Part shown: positions 33,326 to 43,562 of the stretch, piece by piece | Position numbering within the stretch: position 1 is the first letter of the stretch | How the letters are laid out: the number at the start of each line of letters is the position of its first letter | NCBI GenBank assembly: GCA_003215655.1 | Contig: QCKB01000003.1 | Span: 1 to 64,000 of the forward strand | Reading direction: 5' to 3' | Length of the DNA stretch: 64,000 bases | From: Prochlorococcus sp. AG-409-J16 | GTDB lineage: Bacteria; Cyanobacteriota; Cyanobacteriia; PCC-6307; Cyanobiaceae | The notes under the pieces: model-generated | Database searches by the model: none | Seen by the model: the letters and a program-made list of their open reading frames with translations, nothing else | Told to the model about the DNA's origin: nothing | Program-made: the position numbers and the translations under genes

Positions 33326-34495
33326 GTGGAATCAAAAAAAACTACAAAAAGGAGCCTCTTAGGGGTAAATACTCGAGTCATCCATCACGGGGAGAGCTTT
33401 GCGGCCAATACAGGGACAATAATGCCGCCAATATTTCCAAGCTCAACCTTTGCACATGGCAATCTAGAAGGTTTTGATTACACCCGTTCAGGAAACCCAA
33501 ATTTCAGAATACTGGAATCTGTTTTATCGTCTTTAGAGGAGTGCAAGTGCACAACCGTCTTTGCCTCTGGAGTAAGTGCCATTACAGCTGTAGCCTCATC
33601 ACTTAAAGCTGGAGACACTGTCTTATGTGAAGAAAATCTATATGGCTGCACTGTGAGACTTTTTGAAAAAGTTTTCCAGAAATTTGGGGTCAAAACATCT
33701 TGGGTGGATTTCACAAAGTTATCTGCCCTTGAGGCAATAGATCAAATTAAACCTTCAATGATTTGGTTAGAGAGCCCAACCAATCCTCTGCTTAAGATTC
33801 TCGATTTGAAGAAGATCTGCGAAGTTGCCAATAAGTATCAAATCCCCGTTGTTGTTGATAACACCTTCTGTACAGCAATTTTACAAAAACCACTCGAACT
33901 CGGAGCCACTATTTCTCTAACAAGTACCACCAAATACATCAATGGACATTCTGATGCATTAGGCGGAGCTATTTGTACAAATGATCCTCAATGGCACAGC
34001 AAAATGGTTTTTGCCCAAAAAGCTCTTGGCCTGAATCCCTCACCTTTTGATTGTTGGCTTATCACCAGAGGGATAAAAACTCTTCCTATTCGCCTAGAGA
34101 AGCAGGTCGCAAATGCTTTAGCACTAGCAGATCAACTTTCCAAACATCCAGCAGTGAATTGGGTGAGATATCCATTTCGCTCAGATCATCCTCAACATCA
34201 AATAGCCCTTAAGCAAATGAAAGCTGGTGGAGCAATGATCACTACAAGTATCAAAGCCAATCGAAATGAAACCTACTCTTTTTGCAAAAATCTAAAGTAT
34301 TTCACTATGGCCGAAAGCCTTGGTGGTATAGAGAGCCTTGTATGCCATCCGGCAACGATGACCCATGCTTCGGTAGAAAAATCTATAAAAGATCGTCTAG
34401 GCATAAATGATTCGTTATTACGATTTTCAATAGGCTGTGAAGACCTTTCTGACCTAAACGAAGATCTTGATACCGGACTTAATCAATTGCAGTGA
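33326..34495 (+). CDS. metB: Cys/Met metabolism PLP enzyme (cystathionine gamma-synthase or beta-lyase)
   Basis: A 389-aa fold-type I PLP enzyme. RNTRVIHHGE-like start (GVNTRVIHHGE), YTRSGNPNFRILES, FASGVSAITAV, and the PLP-lysine motif SLTSTTKYINGHSDALGG near residue 198 fit MetB/MetC. LESPTNPLLKILDL and VVDNTF are typical. Whether it forms or cleaves cystathionine cannot be decided. The GTG start at 33326 follows an AGGA box. It overlaps the next PLP gene by 4 bp (GTGA), so they are co-translated. Confidence 0.85.
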   Translation: MESKKTTKRSLLGVNTRVIHHGESFAANTGTIMPPIFPSSTFAHGNLEGFDYTRSGNPNFRILESVLSSLEECKCTTVFASGVSAITAVASSLKAGDTVLCEENLYGCTVRLFEKVFQKFGVKTSWVDFTKLSALEAIDQIKPSMIWLESPTNPLLKILDLKKICEVANKYQIPVVVDNTFCTAILQKPLELGATISLTSTTKYINGHSDALGGAICTNDPQWHSKMVFAQKALGLNPSPFDCWLITRGIKTLPIRLEKQVANALALADQLSKHPAVNWVRYPFRSDHPQHQIALKQMKAGGAMITTSIKANRNETYSFCKNLKYFTMAESLGGIESLVCHPATMTHASVEKSIKDRLGINDSLLRFSIGCEDLSDLNEDLDTGLNQLQ

Positions 34496-35964
34496 TTAAG
34501 CGAAACCTAATAACTAATCCTTGCTGGAGTGCCAAAGATCTTGGGCAGGCACTACCTAATAGTCCACATGCAGTTTCTGTTGCCTTACCGCGTTGGCAAG
34601 ATGTAATTGATTACGAAGAGAAAAAGCCCTCTTGTATTGATTCACTCAAGTCAATCTACCCACGTTTCGGATTTAATCCACTTATTCAAGAAGTGGTCAA
34701 AAAAGCATTAAGTACGCATAGCAAAAGTGACTACAATGCCTGGCCTTATCCAGACTCTGCTACCGCACAAAAAGCTAAAGACCACTGCAAGAGATTTACA
34801 AAAGGTGGAGAGATATTAATCAGAGAAGTATTAGGCCTCTATTGTCTAATTACAGATGCAGATACAACTCCTGCTGCCAAAGCTTTTTGGCAACATACAG
34901 GACTTGGAGCCTCATCCCGACTGGCCGCAATAGCACTTGGGAAAGAGCCACCTGCTTCTCAAGCAATTGCAAAGATTGCAAGGGGTGCTTTGGAAAAAAG
35001 ATTGGCTAATATCTATGGCTGCAACTCTGAATCAATTCAACTTCATCCTTCTGGGATGGCAGCTTTCACAAGTGCTCTTGAAATAGTTACAAAATTACGT
35101 CCCAAAAGTCCCACACTTCAAATAGGTTTTCCTTATGTAGATGTTCTAAAACTTCCTCAAGTTGTATTCGAAGGTAGCAATCTTTTCTTAAATACGGAGC
35201 CAACCAATTTAGCTAAAGAACTCGATTCCCAAAAACCATCTGCAGTTGTAGTTGAGCTCCCAAGTAATCCAATGCTTCAATGCATAAACCTTCCTGAAAT
35301 CGCAAAACTTTCTCATGAGCGTGGGATCCCTGTAATCGCTGATGACACTATTGGTTCTGCAATCAATATAAACGCACTACCTTTTGCAGATATAGTATTC
35401 AGTTCCCTAACAAAAAGTTTTGCCGGAAGAGGGGATATCCTTGCAGGCTCATTAGTAGTTAGCCCCCATTCCTTTTGGTTCAATGAGTTTTCAAAAAGTT
35501 TAAAAGATAACTTCACTACACCATTATCTGATGCTGACACTATTGCATTAGAAGAAGCCAGTCGAGACGTGCATATCCGAATACCCAAGCTCAATCAAGC
35601 CTGCCACGCTCTTAAAACCAAATTAGAGAGCCATCCAGCAGTAGCAAGGGTTCTCCATCCAGGAGAATGCCAAAACTTCAAGTCGATAATGCGCTCTGGA
35701 GCAGGCTATGGATGCCTGCTTTCTTTCGAACTAATTGGTGGATTAAATAAGGCAAAAAAAGTCTATGACGCACTAGAAGTATGTAAAGGGCCAAGCCTTG
35801 GTACCAACTTCACTTTAACCTGTCCATATGTCCTTCTTGCCCATTACGAGGAGCTTAATTGGGCAAGAGAATGCGGCGTCCCTTCACACCTTCTAAGGGT
35901 CTCTGTTGGGCTTGAAAAGCATGAAGAACTTTGGAGCCGCTTTGAAAGAGCCTTAAAAGACTAA
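34492..35964 (+). CDS. Cystathionine gamma-synthase-like PLP enzyme with N-terminal extension (STR2-like)
   Basis: A 490-aa PLP enzyme. Residues 1-130 carry an extension with HAVSVALPRWQDVIDYE and YPRFGFNPLI, a pattern I associate with fungal-type (STR2) cystathionine gamma-synthases. The core has the ADDTIGSA motif and PLP lysine in SSLTKSFAGRGD (near residue 307). It would condense an activated homoserine with cysteine, the neighbour supplying the lyase step (inference). The GTG start overlaps the upstream stop. cysK follows after 91 bp. Confidence 0.8.
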   Translation: MIKRNLITNPCWSAKDLGQALPNSPHAVSVALPRWQDVIDYEEKKPSCIDSLKSIYPRFGFNPLIQEVVKKALSTHSKSDYNAWPYPDSATAQKAKDHCKRFTKGGEILIREVLGLYCLITDADTTPAAKAFWQHTGLGASSRLAAIALGKEPPASQAIAKIARGALEKRLANIYGCNSESIQLHPSGMAAFTSALEIVTKLRPKSPTLQIGFPYVDVLKLPQVVFEGSNLFLNTEPTNLAKELDSQKPSAVVVELPSNPMLQCINLPEIAKLSHERGIPVIADDTIGSAININALPFADIVFSSLTKSFAGRGDILAGSLVVSPHSFWFNEFSKSLKDNFTTPLSDADTIALEEASRDVHIRIPKLNQACHALKTKLESHPAVARVLHPGECQNFKSIMRSGAGYGCLLSFELIGGLNKAKKVYDALEVCKGPSLGTNFTLTCPYVLLAHYEELNWARECGVPSHLLRVSVGLEKHEELWSRFERALKD

Positions 35965-36055
35965 AAAAAGGAATCCGATCTCTTTGTCATTTGCAAACGA
36001 CTTTATGCAATACAACTAAATTCGAGCTATTCATGAGGTCGCTTGTATTAGCCGC

Positions 36056-37021
36056 ATGCCACGCATTTTCGAAGACAACAGCCTCGCAATAGGCAACACA
36101 CCATTGGTTCGCCTGAACTCAGTTACCAAAAATTCAAAGGCAACTGTTTTAGCCAAAATTGAAGGCCGAAATCCCGCATACAGCGTGAAATGCAGGATTG
36201 GAGCCAACATGATCTGGGATGCCGAGAAACGTGGCCTATTAGGACAAAATCAAACGATTGTTGAACCCACATCAGGAAATACAGGAATAGCTCTTGCCTT
36301 CACTGCTGCCGCAAAGGGATACAAATTAATACTTACCATGCCTGAATCTATGTCGTTAGAACGACGGAGAGTAATGGCAGTACTTGGTGCTGAGTTGATC
36401 CTCACAGAGGCCGCCAAAGGTATGCCAGGGGCTATTGCGAAAGCAAAGGAGATTTACGAAAGCGACCCCAAGAAGTATTTCATGCCCGGGCAATTTGAAA
36501 ACCCCGCCAATCCAGAAATTCATTTCAAAACAACTGGACCAGAAATCTGGAATGACTGTGATGGGGCCATTGATGTACTTGTTGCAGGCGTAGGCACAGG
36601 AGGGACAATTACAGGTGTTTCTCGTTTTATCAAACAAGAAAAAAACAAATCTCTCCTCTCCGTAGCCGTAGAGCCAGCTCATAGTCCTGTCATCTCTCAA
36701 ACACTCAATGGAGAAGAAATCAAACCCGGGCCTCATAAGATCCAAGGTATAGGGGCAGGATTCATTCCAAAAAACCTTGACCTTTCAGTTGTAGATCGGG
36801 TTGAGCAAGTGACCAATGAAGAATCGGTAGAAATGGCCTTGCGACTATGTAAAGAAGAAGGGCTATTAGTAGGTATTTCCTGTGGCGCTGCTGCCGTTGC
36901 AGCCATTCGCTTAGCTGAGCTTGAAGAATTTGCTGGGAAAAACATCGTTGTAATCCTTCCTGATATGGCTGAAAGGTATCTGTCCTCGGTAATGTTTGAG
37001 AATGTGCCAACGCCTGCTTGA
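36056..37021 (+). CDS. cysK: Cysteine synthase A
   Basis: O-acetylserine sulfhydrylase of 321 aa making cysteine from O-acetylserine and sulfide. GNTPLVRLN is at the N-terminus and the PLP lysine is in [10 protein letters not shown] (near residue 44). [12 protein letters not shown] binds substrate and [13 protein letters not shown] the phosphate. It has normal family length and no visible defect. It follows the two trans-sulfuration enzymes on the same strand and may share regulation. It is convergent with queA. Confidence 0.95.
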   Translation: MPRIFEDNSLAIGNTPLVRLNSVTKNSKATVLAKIEGRNPAYSVKCRIGANMIWDAEKRGLLGQNQTIVEPTSGNTGIALAFTAAAKGYKLILTMPESMSLERRRVMAVLGAELILTEAAKGMPGAIAKAKEIYESDPKKYFMPGQFENPANPEIHFKTTGPEIWNDCDGAIDVLVAGVGTGGTITGVSRFIKQEKNKSLLSVAVEPAHSPVISQTLNGEEIKPGPHKIQGIGAGFIPKNLDLSVVDRVEQVTNEESVEMALRLCKEEGLLVGISCGAAAVAAIRLAELEEFAGKNIVVILPDMAERYLSSVMFENVPTPA

Positions 37022-37065
37022 GGAACAACTAATAAAAAACGTGATCCTCAGTTAAGGTCAATCCA

Positions 37066-38193
37066 CTAGTAGTTAGTAACCTTTGGTGCAATAAACATTG
37101 CATCTCCAAAAGAATAAAAGCGATATTGGCATTTAATTGCCTCGGCATAAAGTGCCAATAATCTTTCCCTACCAATAACCGCACTTACCAAAAGCAACAA
37201 AGAGCTCTTTGGAAGATGGAAGTTAGTAAGTAGCCCATCAACAACTCCAAATCTATAACCAGGCTTAATTACTAAGTTCACTTTTCCTCTAAGAGGCTTT
37301 AACCTTCCGCCACCTGCCAAGAAAGCACCCTCAAGGGCCCTAACACTAGTTGTACCTACAGCAATAATTCGTCCTCCTCTAGCTTTACATTCTTCAACGG
37401 CCTGCACCACCTCTTCCCTTACTTCGACCCATTCACTGTGAAGCTCCAAAGAATTGAGATCTTCAATATCAATAGGTTTAAAAGTCCCCAGTCCTACATG
37501 CAAAGTAACTCTCGTAATTGAAATTCCTTTTTGAAGTAACGCCTCTAGCAGTTGACCGCTTAAATGCAGACCTGCAGTAGGTGCAGCAACTGCTCCAGGA
37601 GAGTCTGCATAAAGGGTTTGGTATCTATCTTGATGAATTAAACCATTACTCTGGATATAAGGAGGCAACGGCACTTGTCCATAACTATTTAAGAACGGCT
37701 CTATGGACTCCCTATCAAGACAAAATGAAGGGAACTGAACAACACGACCTCCAGTTGAAGGATCATCAGAAACTATCTCTAAACAAATAGTTTCGTGTTC
37801 AGGCGTGTCTATAGATAGCTGGTCTCCAATTCGCATTCGTTTGGCGGGGCGAGCAAGGCATAACCACTTACCTTCTCCTTTTGGCTCTATCAACAACAGC
37901 TCCCCTCGCCCACCTCCATGACGGCGAACATTCAATCTTGCTCTTATCACTCGAGTGTTATTAAGAACAAGTAGGTCCCCTTGAATGAGCTCATCCTGTA
38001 AGTTCCAAACCCTGGCATGACGACAACTTGCAAGTTCTTTAGCCTCCTTATCAACAATCATTAGTTTTGAAGAATGCCTAGGTTCAGCAGGGCTCTGAGC
38101 TATAAGCTCATCATCTAAATGAAAATCGTATGAACTAATTAAAAAATCTCTAGGGTCATCCACATTCAAAAAAAATTCATCTTGATTAATCAA
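37066..38193 (-). CDS. queA: S-adenosylmethionine:tRNA ribosyltransferase-isomerase
   Basis: Adds the cyclopentenediol precursor to 7-deazaguanine-modified tRNA in queuosine synthesis. The 375-aa protein has [16 protein letters not shown] at the start, [35 protein letters not shown] and [17 protein letters not shown], all QueA signatures. The N-terminus before [10 protein letters not shown] is about 25 residues longer than in many homologues, so a later start is possible. Convergent with cysK. Confidence 0.95.
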   Translation of the reverse strand: MINQDEFFLNVDDPRDFLISSYDFHLDDELIAQSPAEPRHSSKLMIVDKEAKELASCRHARVWNLQDELIQGDLLVLNNTRVIRARLNVRRHGGGRGELLLIEPKGEGKWLCLARPAKRMRIGDQLSIDTPEHETICLEIVSDDPSTGGRVVQFPSFCLDRESIEPFLNSYGQVPLPPYIQSNGLIHQDRYQTLYADSPGAVAAPTAGLHLSGQLLEALLQKGISITRVTLHVGLGTFKPIDIEDLNSLELHSEWVEVREEVVQAVEECKARGGRIIAVGTTSVRALEGAFLAGGGRLKPLRGKVNLVIKPGYRFGVVDGLLTNFHLPKSSLLLLVSAVIGRERLLALYAEAIKCQYRFYSFGDAMFIAPKVTNY

Positions 38194-38238
38194 AAAAGGG
38201 GAGGATAAGTATTATCCACTTGTTGCTATATCTCTAAT

Positions 38239-39624
38239 TTAAGAAGTGAGACTCTCCGGATTGTTTTCAATTAGATCAGCTAAATCTCTTAGAAAAGCTG
38301 CACCATCTGCTCCATAAATCACTCTGTGATCTGCCGTAAGGTTTACTTGCATTTGTCTCTTTACCGCTATTGCCCCTTCCTTGGTCACGACAACAGAAGG
38401 TTGGGAAGAAGCCACAGCAAGTATTGCTCCAGTACCAGGTGGAAGAATCGCATCGAAACGATCCACCCCATACATACCTAGGTTCGAAAGTGTAAACGTG
38501 CCAGTGCTGTATTCATCTGGCTGAAGCTGTTTATTTCGTGAACGCTTAACCAAATCTGCCCATCTCCCTGATAGTTCAAATAAATCTGAACTATCAGCAT
38601 TCTTAAGTACAGGTGTTATCAGACCACCATCTTCCATTGCTACAGCGATTGCGACATTTACCTCACTGGGATAACTCATACCTTGAGTACTACATACTGC
38701 ATTAACCTGAGGGTGTCTAGCGAGTGTTCTACCTACAGCCTTAGCAAGCAAGGCAGTCATAGTAACACCTTTCAACTTGACCTCTTTATAAAATGAATCG
38801 AATTTGTCAGTAATAATTGTATATCCAACTCTAAAACAAGGTATAGATAAACTTGCCTCCATATTTCTATTAACTGCTTGCTGAAGAGTATTAAAAGCAA
38901 TAGTCTCTCCAGGTGAGCCAAAACTTTGGCCCACTAATGTTTTAGGGGTTTTTGATGCTCCTGAGGGGGCCTTACGAGCTGGAACTGACACCTCTAAAGA
39001 ACTTGATGCTGGGCGATCGCTTTCTGCTATCCAAGGAACAGTTATAGGTTGACCAATTGCTCCTTCTATATCTTCTGCCTGAATCCGACCATGGGGTCCA
39101 GTCCCTCTTACTGTTGCCAAATCAATTCCTTTTTGAACTGCAAGCTTTCTTGCACGAGGAGTAGCAACAATCCGACCATCATTAATGACGGGTGCCACAA
39201 CAGGTAAAGGCGTTTGAAGATTTGCAGGAGGACTGCTTGGAGGGGGCGGAGCAATTTCTTCAGGAGTAGCCGATGGCTTAGGTGCGTCGGAAGGTCGAGG
39301 TGCAGCCGATGGCTTTGCTACTTCCGTTGGCGCAGATGGAGCATTGGCCTGGACAGCACTAATTTCTTCCTGCTTCTCAACAATTAAACCTATTGTTTCT
39401 CCCACAGGGGCTGTACTACCAGCTGGCATTAAGACCGCGGCCAAATACCCATCTTGAAAAGACTCCACATCCATATCAGCTTTATCTGATTCGACAACCA
39501 GTACCGAGTCCCCTCGTTCAACCTTGTCACCAGGTTGCTTTAACCACTCCACGATTTTGCCCTCAGTCATAGTGGAGCTAAGGGCGGGCATAAAAATGTC
39601 GTGAGTTGCCAATAGCGTCTCCAA
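38239..39624 (-). CDS. pdhC: Pyruvate dehydrogenase E2 (dihydrolipoamide acetyltransferase)
   Basis: Core subunit of the 2-oxoacid dehydrogenase complex, 461 aa. Lipoyl domain residues 8-80 with lipoyl-lysine K48 in ESDKADMDV. A Pro/Ala-rich hinge (about 95-150) follows, then the E3-binding domain (ATPRARKLA...GTGPHGRI) and a catalytic domain ending with LTADHRVIYGADGAAF, whose His and Asp are catalytic. Cyanobacterial neighbours favour the pyruvate enzyme. It lies 55 bp after the YlqD-like gene on the same strand. Confidence 0.92.
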   Translation of the reverse strand: METLLATHDIFMPALSSTMTEGKIVEWLKQPGDKVERGDSVLVVESDKADMDVESFQDGYLAAVLMPAGSTAPVGETIGLIVEKQEEISAVQANAPSAPTEVAKPSAAPRPSDAPKPSATPEEIAPPPPSSPPANLQTPLPVVAPVINDGRIVATPRARKLAVQKGIDLATVRGTGPHGRIQAEDIEGAIGQPITVPWIAESDRPASSSLEVSVPARKAPSGASKTPKTLVGQSFGSPGETIAFNTLQQAVNRNMEASLSIPCFRVGYTIITDKFDSFYKEVKLKGVTMTALLAKAVGRTLARHPQVNAVCSTQGMSYPSEVNVAIAVAMEDGGLITPVLKNADSSDLFELSGRWADLVKRSRNKQLQPDEYSTGTFTLSNLGMYGVDRFDAILPPGTGAILAVASSQPSVVVTKEGAIAVKRQMQVNLTADHRVIYGADGAAFLRDLADLIENNPESLTS

Positions 39625-39679
39625 AAAGGCTTATCAGACGATTTTAGAGACCGATTGGCCGAAAAAAACAAGTAGGTGA

Positions 39680-40123
39680 TCAGTCCTGTTCAATCGCTTC
39701 CACAACACCATCCCTAACGACAATTGCAACCTGCATTTTGCTAACCAGATTGTCCCCAACATTCAGTTCACAAAAGCTCTCTATCTGCCCCTGCTCAACA
39801 ATCTGTTCCATTTCTAATTCTCTTACCTGGGCCTGTTGTTGAAGCAAATTTCTCTTCTGTTCTTCAAGTTCTGCCCGTTTTGCTGCAACTTGCTGTTGTA
39901 CTTGCGCTACCTGATCTTGGACTCGAGGGTCTAAAGGATTAGCACTCTGGCTTCGTACATCATCAACAACTTGTTGACCTTCCTTCTCTAATTGAGATAA
40001 TTGCTGATCAGTTGCTGAAATAGCCTGGCTAAGCTCTCGTTCTGCCTCTTCTTTCCATGCAGGGGTGACAACAGCCCTGACAGTAATAGAACGCTTAATA
40101 GAAAGAGGAGTTCCTTCGGTCAT
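39680..40123 (-). CDS. YlqD family protein
   Basis: A 147-aa protein. The start SIKRSITVRAVVTPAWKEE and the end GDNLVSKMQVAIVVRDGVVEAI fit the YlqD family. The middle (about residues 35-110) is a long Gln/Glu-rich coiled coil. Function is unknown; it is common in cyanobacteria. No signal peptide is visible. Confidence 0.85.
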   Translation of the reverse strand: MTEGTPLSIKRSITVRAVVTPAWKEEAERELSQAISATDQQLSQLEKEGQQVVDDVRSQSANPLDPRVQDQVAQVQQQVAAKRAELEEQKRNLLQQQAQVRELEMEQIVEQGQIESFCELNVGDNLVSKMQVAIVVRDGVVEAIEQD

Positions 40124-40195
40124 TGGAGTAATTAATTAAGGGAACAGGTTCTCAGCCAGACGACCTAAGGTCAATATTTTTGTGTTCTAAATGAA

Positions 40196-42178
40196 TCAAC
40201 GCTGATAAATAAAGGATATTGCCTGATAATCACGAGCACTAATTCTTTCTCTTCTTTGCTTGAGAGTCTGAGTCAACAAGCCGTTTTCTATTGTGAAGGG
40301 ATCTACTAACGCTAAATCAATAATCCTTTCTTCAGGACGACTCCCTTTCCTGCTGCAAAGTAAATAATTTATTTCTCTTCGAATGAGTTTTCGCAGCCTT
40401 TGGTCTCCAGGTGTCCCCCCAAGATCTTCGTGAAGAATTAAACCCTGCTCAAAAGCCCAGGGCAAAATTGCTTCAACCCTTGGAACGACTAAAGCCCCCA
40501 TCTGTCTTTCATCTTGACCCACCAACATTATTTGGGAGATAAGAGGGCTCGCCAATAATGCCTCCTCTAGAGGTCCAGGTTCAATATTTTCCCCATTACT
40601 CAAAACAATTGTGTCTTTTGCCCTGCCAGTAAGGACGAGTGATCCATCCGGCAACAACATTCCTATGTCACCTGTATCAAACCATCCATCTTCATCAAGT
40701 ACCTTTAAGGAAGCCTCTGGTTTGCCTAAATAACCATCCATTACTTGAGGCCCCTTAACAAAGACACGGCCCTTTTGGCGAAACCGAACGGGATCTCCGG
40801 TTTCTAAGTCCAAAATCTTGAAAAAAGTTTCAGGAAGAGGAGGACCCGAACTACCCCTTATGTTGCGCCATGGTCTCCTGCAACTAACAACTGGGCTTGT
40901 TTCGGTAAGGCCATAGCCAACCAGCATCTCAACCCCAATTGCTTCAAAAAAATTATCTATATGAGGAGCGATTGCCCCACCACCATTGATCGGGAAAATT
41001 AATTGCCCACCACAAAGTTGATCTAAAACCTTTGGCCAAAGCAAAGCACTAGCAAGTTGATGCAATGGCCAGCGAATTAAAGCTTCTGCTGAAGCTTTAA
41101 TTCGCCTAACTGGCTTAACCGAATCAACCAAAAGATCCTGAGCAGTTCTCCAAGCCTTCCTCTGAGCGGAACTATTGGCAAGCGCTCCCTTCAAAAGCCT
41201 CTGACGATAAGGAGACATCTTCCTTATCGCATCATCAAAACCCTGCTTAATAGCTTCCCAGAGTCGAGGAACAGTCGCCATAACTATTGGACGAACTCTG
41301 GCAAGATCAGCCTTTAAATGCTTAATAGTTGAATAACTCTGAGTACATCCACATGAGAAGAAGTAATACTCAGCGCTTCGTTCATAGGCATGCCATATAG
41401 GAAGAACACTTAAAACAGCCGCTCCAGCATGAGGATGGGCAACGCAAGTCAAGGATTTAATTTGATGCAACAAGTTTGCATGACTTAAAGGAACCCCTTT
41501 TGGCTTGCCAGTTGTTCCTGATGTATAGAGAATCGTCGCAACAGCTGACCCAGGAGATTCAAGTTCTCGATTCGCAAAAGGGTCTGGAAAATCTTTATCT
41601 CTCCCAAAATCTAGGAACTTATCCCATTCCAACACTCCCTGTGTTGTAGCCCGCCCTTCAAGCTGGACGATTATTCGATATCGATTGAGGTGCTCTCTTG
41701 TCAAATCAAGCTTATCTAACAATGCGGAATCTTGAACCACCAGAGCACTGGCCTCAGAATCCTCAAGGATGTAACGCAGCTCTTCAACTGGTGCAGATGC
41801 ACCCCTTACTGCATCTGCAGCACCTGCTCTCATCAGTCCTTGATCAACAACAAGCCATCTAGGACTGTTTTCGGCGAACAATGCGACCACATTGCCGCTC
41901 TTAACATCAAAGGCTCTAAAGGCTCCTGCCGCTAAAGAAATACGTTCAGCAAGCTCTTTGTAATCAAAATGCTCTGGATGGGCCGCATGAGGTGCGTCTA
42001 CAGCAATCACCTGACCATAATTTTCAGCAAGCCAAGGCCACATTTGATCAACACGAGTAAGTCGCTCGACATACTTATGCCTATTCAAAGCCTCAAGTTC
42101 TTTGCGATGAGGCCGCCAGAAGCTATGTGCAAACTGGGAAGGGAAATCTATTTGATTCTTTTTTAAAATTTTTTCCAC
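40196..42178 (-). CDS. AMP-forming long-chain acyl-CoA/ACP synthetase
   Basis: ANL-superfamily enzyme of 660 aa that activates fatty acids with ATP. The adenylate motif LYTSGTTGKPKGVPLSHANL lies near residue 216. GYGLTETSPVV is the A5 motif, and GWFDTGDIG with LTGRAKDTIVLSNGENIEP are the A7-A8 motifs. A long inserted helical segment near 315-375 is typical of long-chain synthetases. In cyanobacteria this family recycles free fatty acids as acyl-ACP. Specificity is not read from sequence. Confidence 0.9.
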   Translation of the reverse strand: MEKILKKNQIDFPSQFAHSFWRPHRKELEALNRHKYVERLTRVDQMWPWLAENYGQVIAVDAPHAAHPEHFDYKELAERISLAAGAFRAFDVKSGNVVALFAENSPRWLVVDQGLMRAGAADAVRGASAPVEELRYILEDSEASALVVQDSALLDKLDLTREHLNRYRIIVQLEGRATTQGVLEWDKFLDFGRDKDFPDPFANRELESPGSAVATILYTSGTTGKPKGVPLSHANLLHQIKSLTCVAHPHAGAAVLSVLPIWHAYERSAEYYFFSCGCTQSYSTIKHLKADLARVRPIVMATVPRLWEAIKQGFDDAIRKMSPYRQRLLKGALANSSAQRKAWRTAQDLLVDSVKPVRRIKASAEALIRWPLHQLASALLWPKVLDQLCGGQLIFPINGGGAIAPHIDNFFEAIGVEMLVGYGLTETSPVVSCRRPWRNIRGSSGPPLPETFFKILDLETGDPVRFRQKGRVFVKGPQVMDGYLGKPEASLKVLDEDGWFDTGDIGMLLPDGSLVLTGRAKDTIVLSNGENIEPGPLEEALLASPLISQIMLVGQDERQMGALVVPRVEAILPWAFEQGLILHEDLGGTPGDQRLRKLIRREINYLLCSRKGSRPEERIIDLALVDPFTIENGLLTQTLKQRRERISARDYQAISFIYQR

Positions 42179-42230
42179 AACTCATTTTGATATTGCAATC
42201 AAATTCTCGCCATTAAAGGAAGAAAGAAAT

Positions 42231-42974
42231 TTAAGAAGACTTTGCATAGGGATCACCTGGATTCAAAACCAAGTCAAAACATTCCTCAAATGCATGGACC
42301 ATGATTGGTCGAACTTCTTCAACTTTTACACCTGGAATCCATTCACTAAGGCGACCGACTTCGCAACCAGCAATTCCACAAGGGTTAACTCTTTCAAACC
42401 CCTCTAGAGAGCAATTAATGTTTAATGACAACCCGTGCTGTGTGACCCACCTACGGCAGCCCACGCCAATAGCTCCTAATTTTTTGCCCTCAAGCCAAAT
42501 CCCTGTCAAGCCTTTAATCCTTTCACCTTGCAAACCTAAAACAGCCAACACATCAATAAGCACTTGCTCAAGTTGAAAGAGATACCAATGCAAATCAGTT
42601 TTATAGCGTTGTAAGTCCAAAATCGGATACGCAACTATTTGTCCTGGCAAATGATGGGTAACATCTCCTCCTCGATCAATTCGATACCAAGGGGCTATTG
42701 GCTCTTGAAGGTCAAAGAGCAGATTGGCATTATTTCCACCACGTCCAATGGTGTAGCAATTAGTATGCTCGAGGATATAAAGTGCCTGTGGCGCTTCAGG
42801 GTTAGCAAAAAGAAATTGCTGCCATTGTTTCTGCCACAACCAAGCCTTTTCATAAGGTACTAGGTGTTTGGGCTCAAAAAGAAAGGCCCTTGATCCTTCT
42901 GCAAAAGAAAAGGTTTTAGCCACCTCGCCGTTATCCCCTGGCTTATTAGAGATGCCATGAAGCTGCTTATCCAT
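42231..42974 (-). CDS. lipB: Octanoyl-ACP:protein N-octanoyltransferase
   Basis: Transfers octanoyl groups to lipoyl domains such as that of the E2 subunit nearby. The protein (247 aa from 42974) has YTIGRGG, the RGGDVTHHLPGQIVAYP signature, GKKLGAIGV with the catalytic Lys and NPCGIAGCE with the catalytic Cys. The ATG at 42974 overlaps the divergent hpf start by 18 bp; an in-frame GTG at 42923 would remove the overlap, and the first 17 residues look non-conserved. The start is therefore uncertain. Confidence 0.93.
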   Translation of the reverse strand: MDKQLHGISNKPGDNGEVAKTFSFAEGSRAFLFEPKHLVPYEKAWLWQKQWQQFLFANPEAPQALYILEHTNCYTIGRGGNNANLLFDLQEPIAPWYRIDRGGDVTHHLPGQIVAYPILDLQRYKTDLHWYLFQLEQVLIDVLAVLGLQGERIKGLTGIWLEGKKLGAIGVGCRRWVTQHGLSLNINCSLEGFERVNPCGIAGCEVGRLSEWIPGVKVEEVRPIMVHAFEECFDLVLNPGDPYAKSS

Positions 42975-43547
42975 GGTCGCAATCTTGAGCTAACTGCTGC
43001 CCTCCGTGAATACACGCAATCAAAGATAGAGAAAGCCATCCATCACTATGAAGATATGGTGCAGGAAGCTGACATACACCTATCAGTTGCACGAAATCCA
43101 AGAGTTCCGCAACAAACTGCAGAAGTTACTGTATTTGCAAACGGTACTGTAATTCGAGCCCAAGAACGCAGTGAAAACCTATACGCGAGTATTGATCTAG
43201 TTGCAAATAAGCTTTGCAGACAACTCCGCCGCTACAAAGAGCGGCATAGTGATCATCTCCACAGCTCAGGTCATCGCTCCTCATCAAGCAAGATTCCTCA
43301 ATCAATAATTAATAACGAACCCAACCTCGATCACTCTCTAACAGAAGGGAAAGAAGTACAACTACCTAACCCAGGTGTTCGCCGTAAATACTTCAACATG
43401 CCACCAATGAACGTTGAAGAAGCGATGCATCAATTAGATCTTATAGACCATGACTTCTATCTTTTTAAAGAACAGGAAAGTGGCGAACTCCAAGTCATCT
43501 ATAAACGAAACCACGGAGGTTATGGGGTAATACAAGCCCGGGAATAG
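42957..43547 (+). CDS. hpf: Long-form ribosome hibernation promoting factor
   Basis: A 196-aa protein of the long HPF/LrtA type. The N-terminal RaiA domain (about 1-105) has IHGRNLELTAALREY, KIEKAIHHYEDM and LYASIDLVANKLCRQLRRYKE. After a polar linker, the C-terminal dimerisation domain (about 140-195) has MNVEEAMHQLDLIDHDFYLF and VIYKRNHGGYGVI. It dimerises 70S ribosomes in stationary phase or darkness; light-repressed in other cyanobacteria (family knowledge). Confidence 0.93.
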   Translation: MKLLIHGRNLELTAALREYTQSKIEKAIHHYEDMVQEADIHLSVARNPRVPQQTAEVTVFANGTVIRAQERSENLYASIDLVANKLCRQLRRYKERHSDHLHSSGHRSSSSKIPQSIINNEPNLDHSLTEGKEVQLPNPGVRRKYFNMPPMNVEEAMHQLDLIDHDFYLFKEQESGELQVIYKRNHGGYGVIQARE

Positions 43548-43562
43548 ACCTGAAATCAAATA

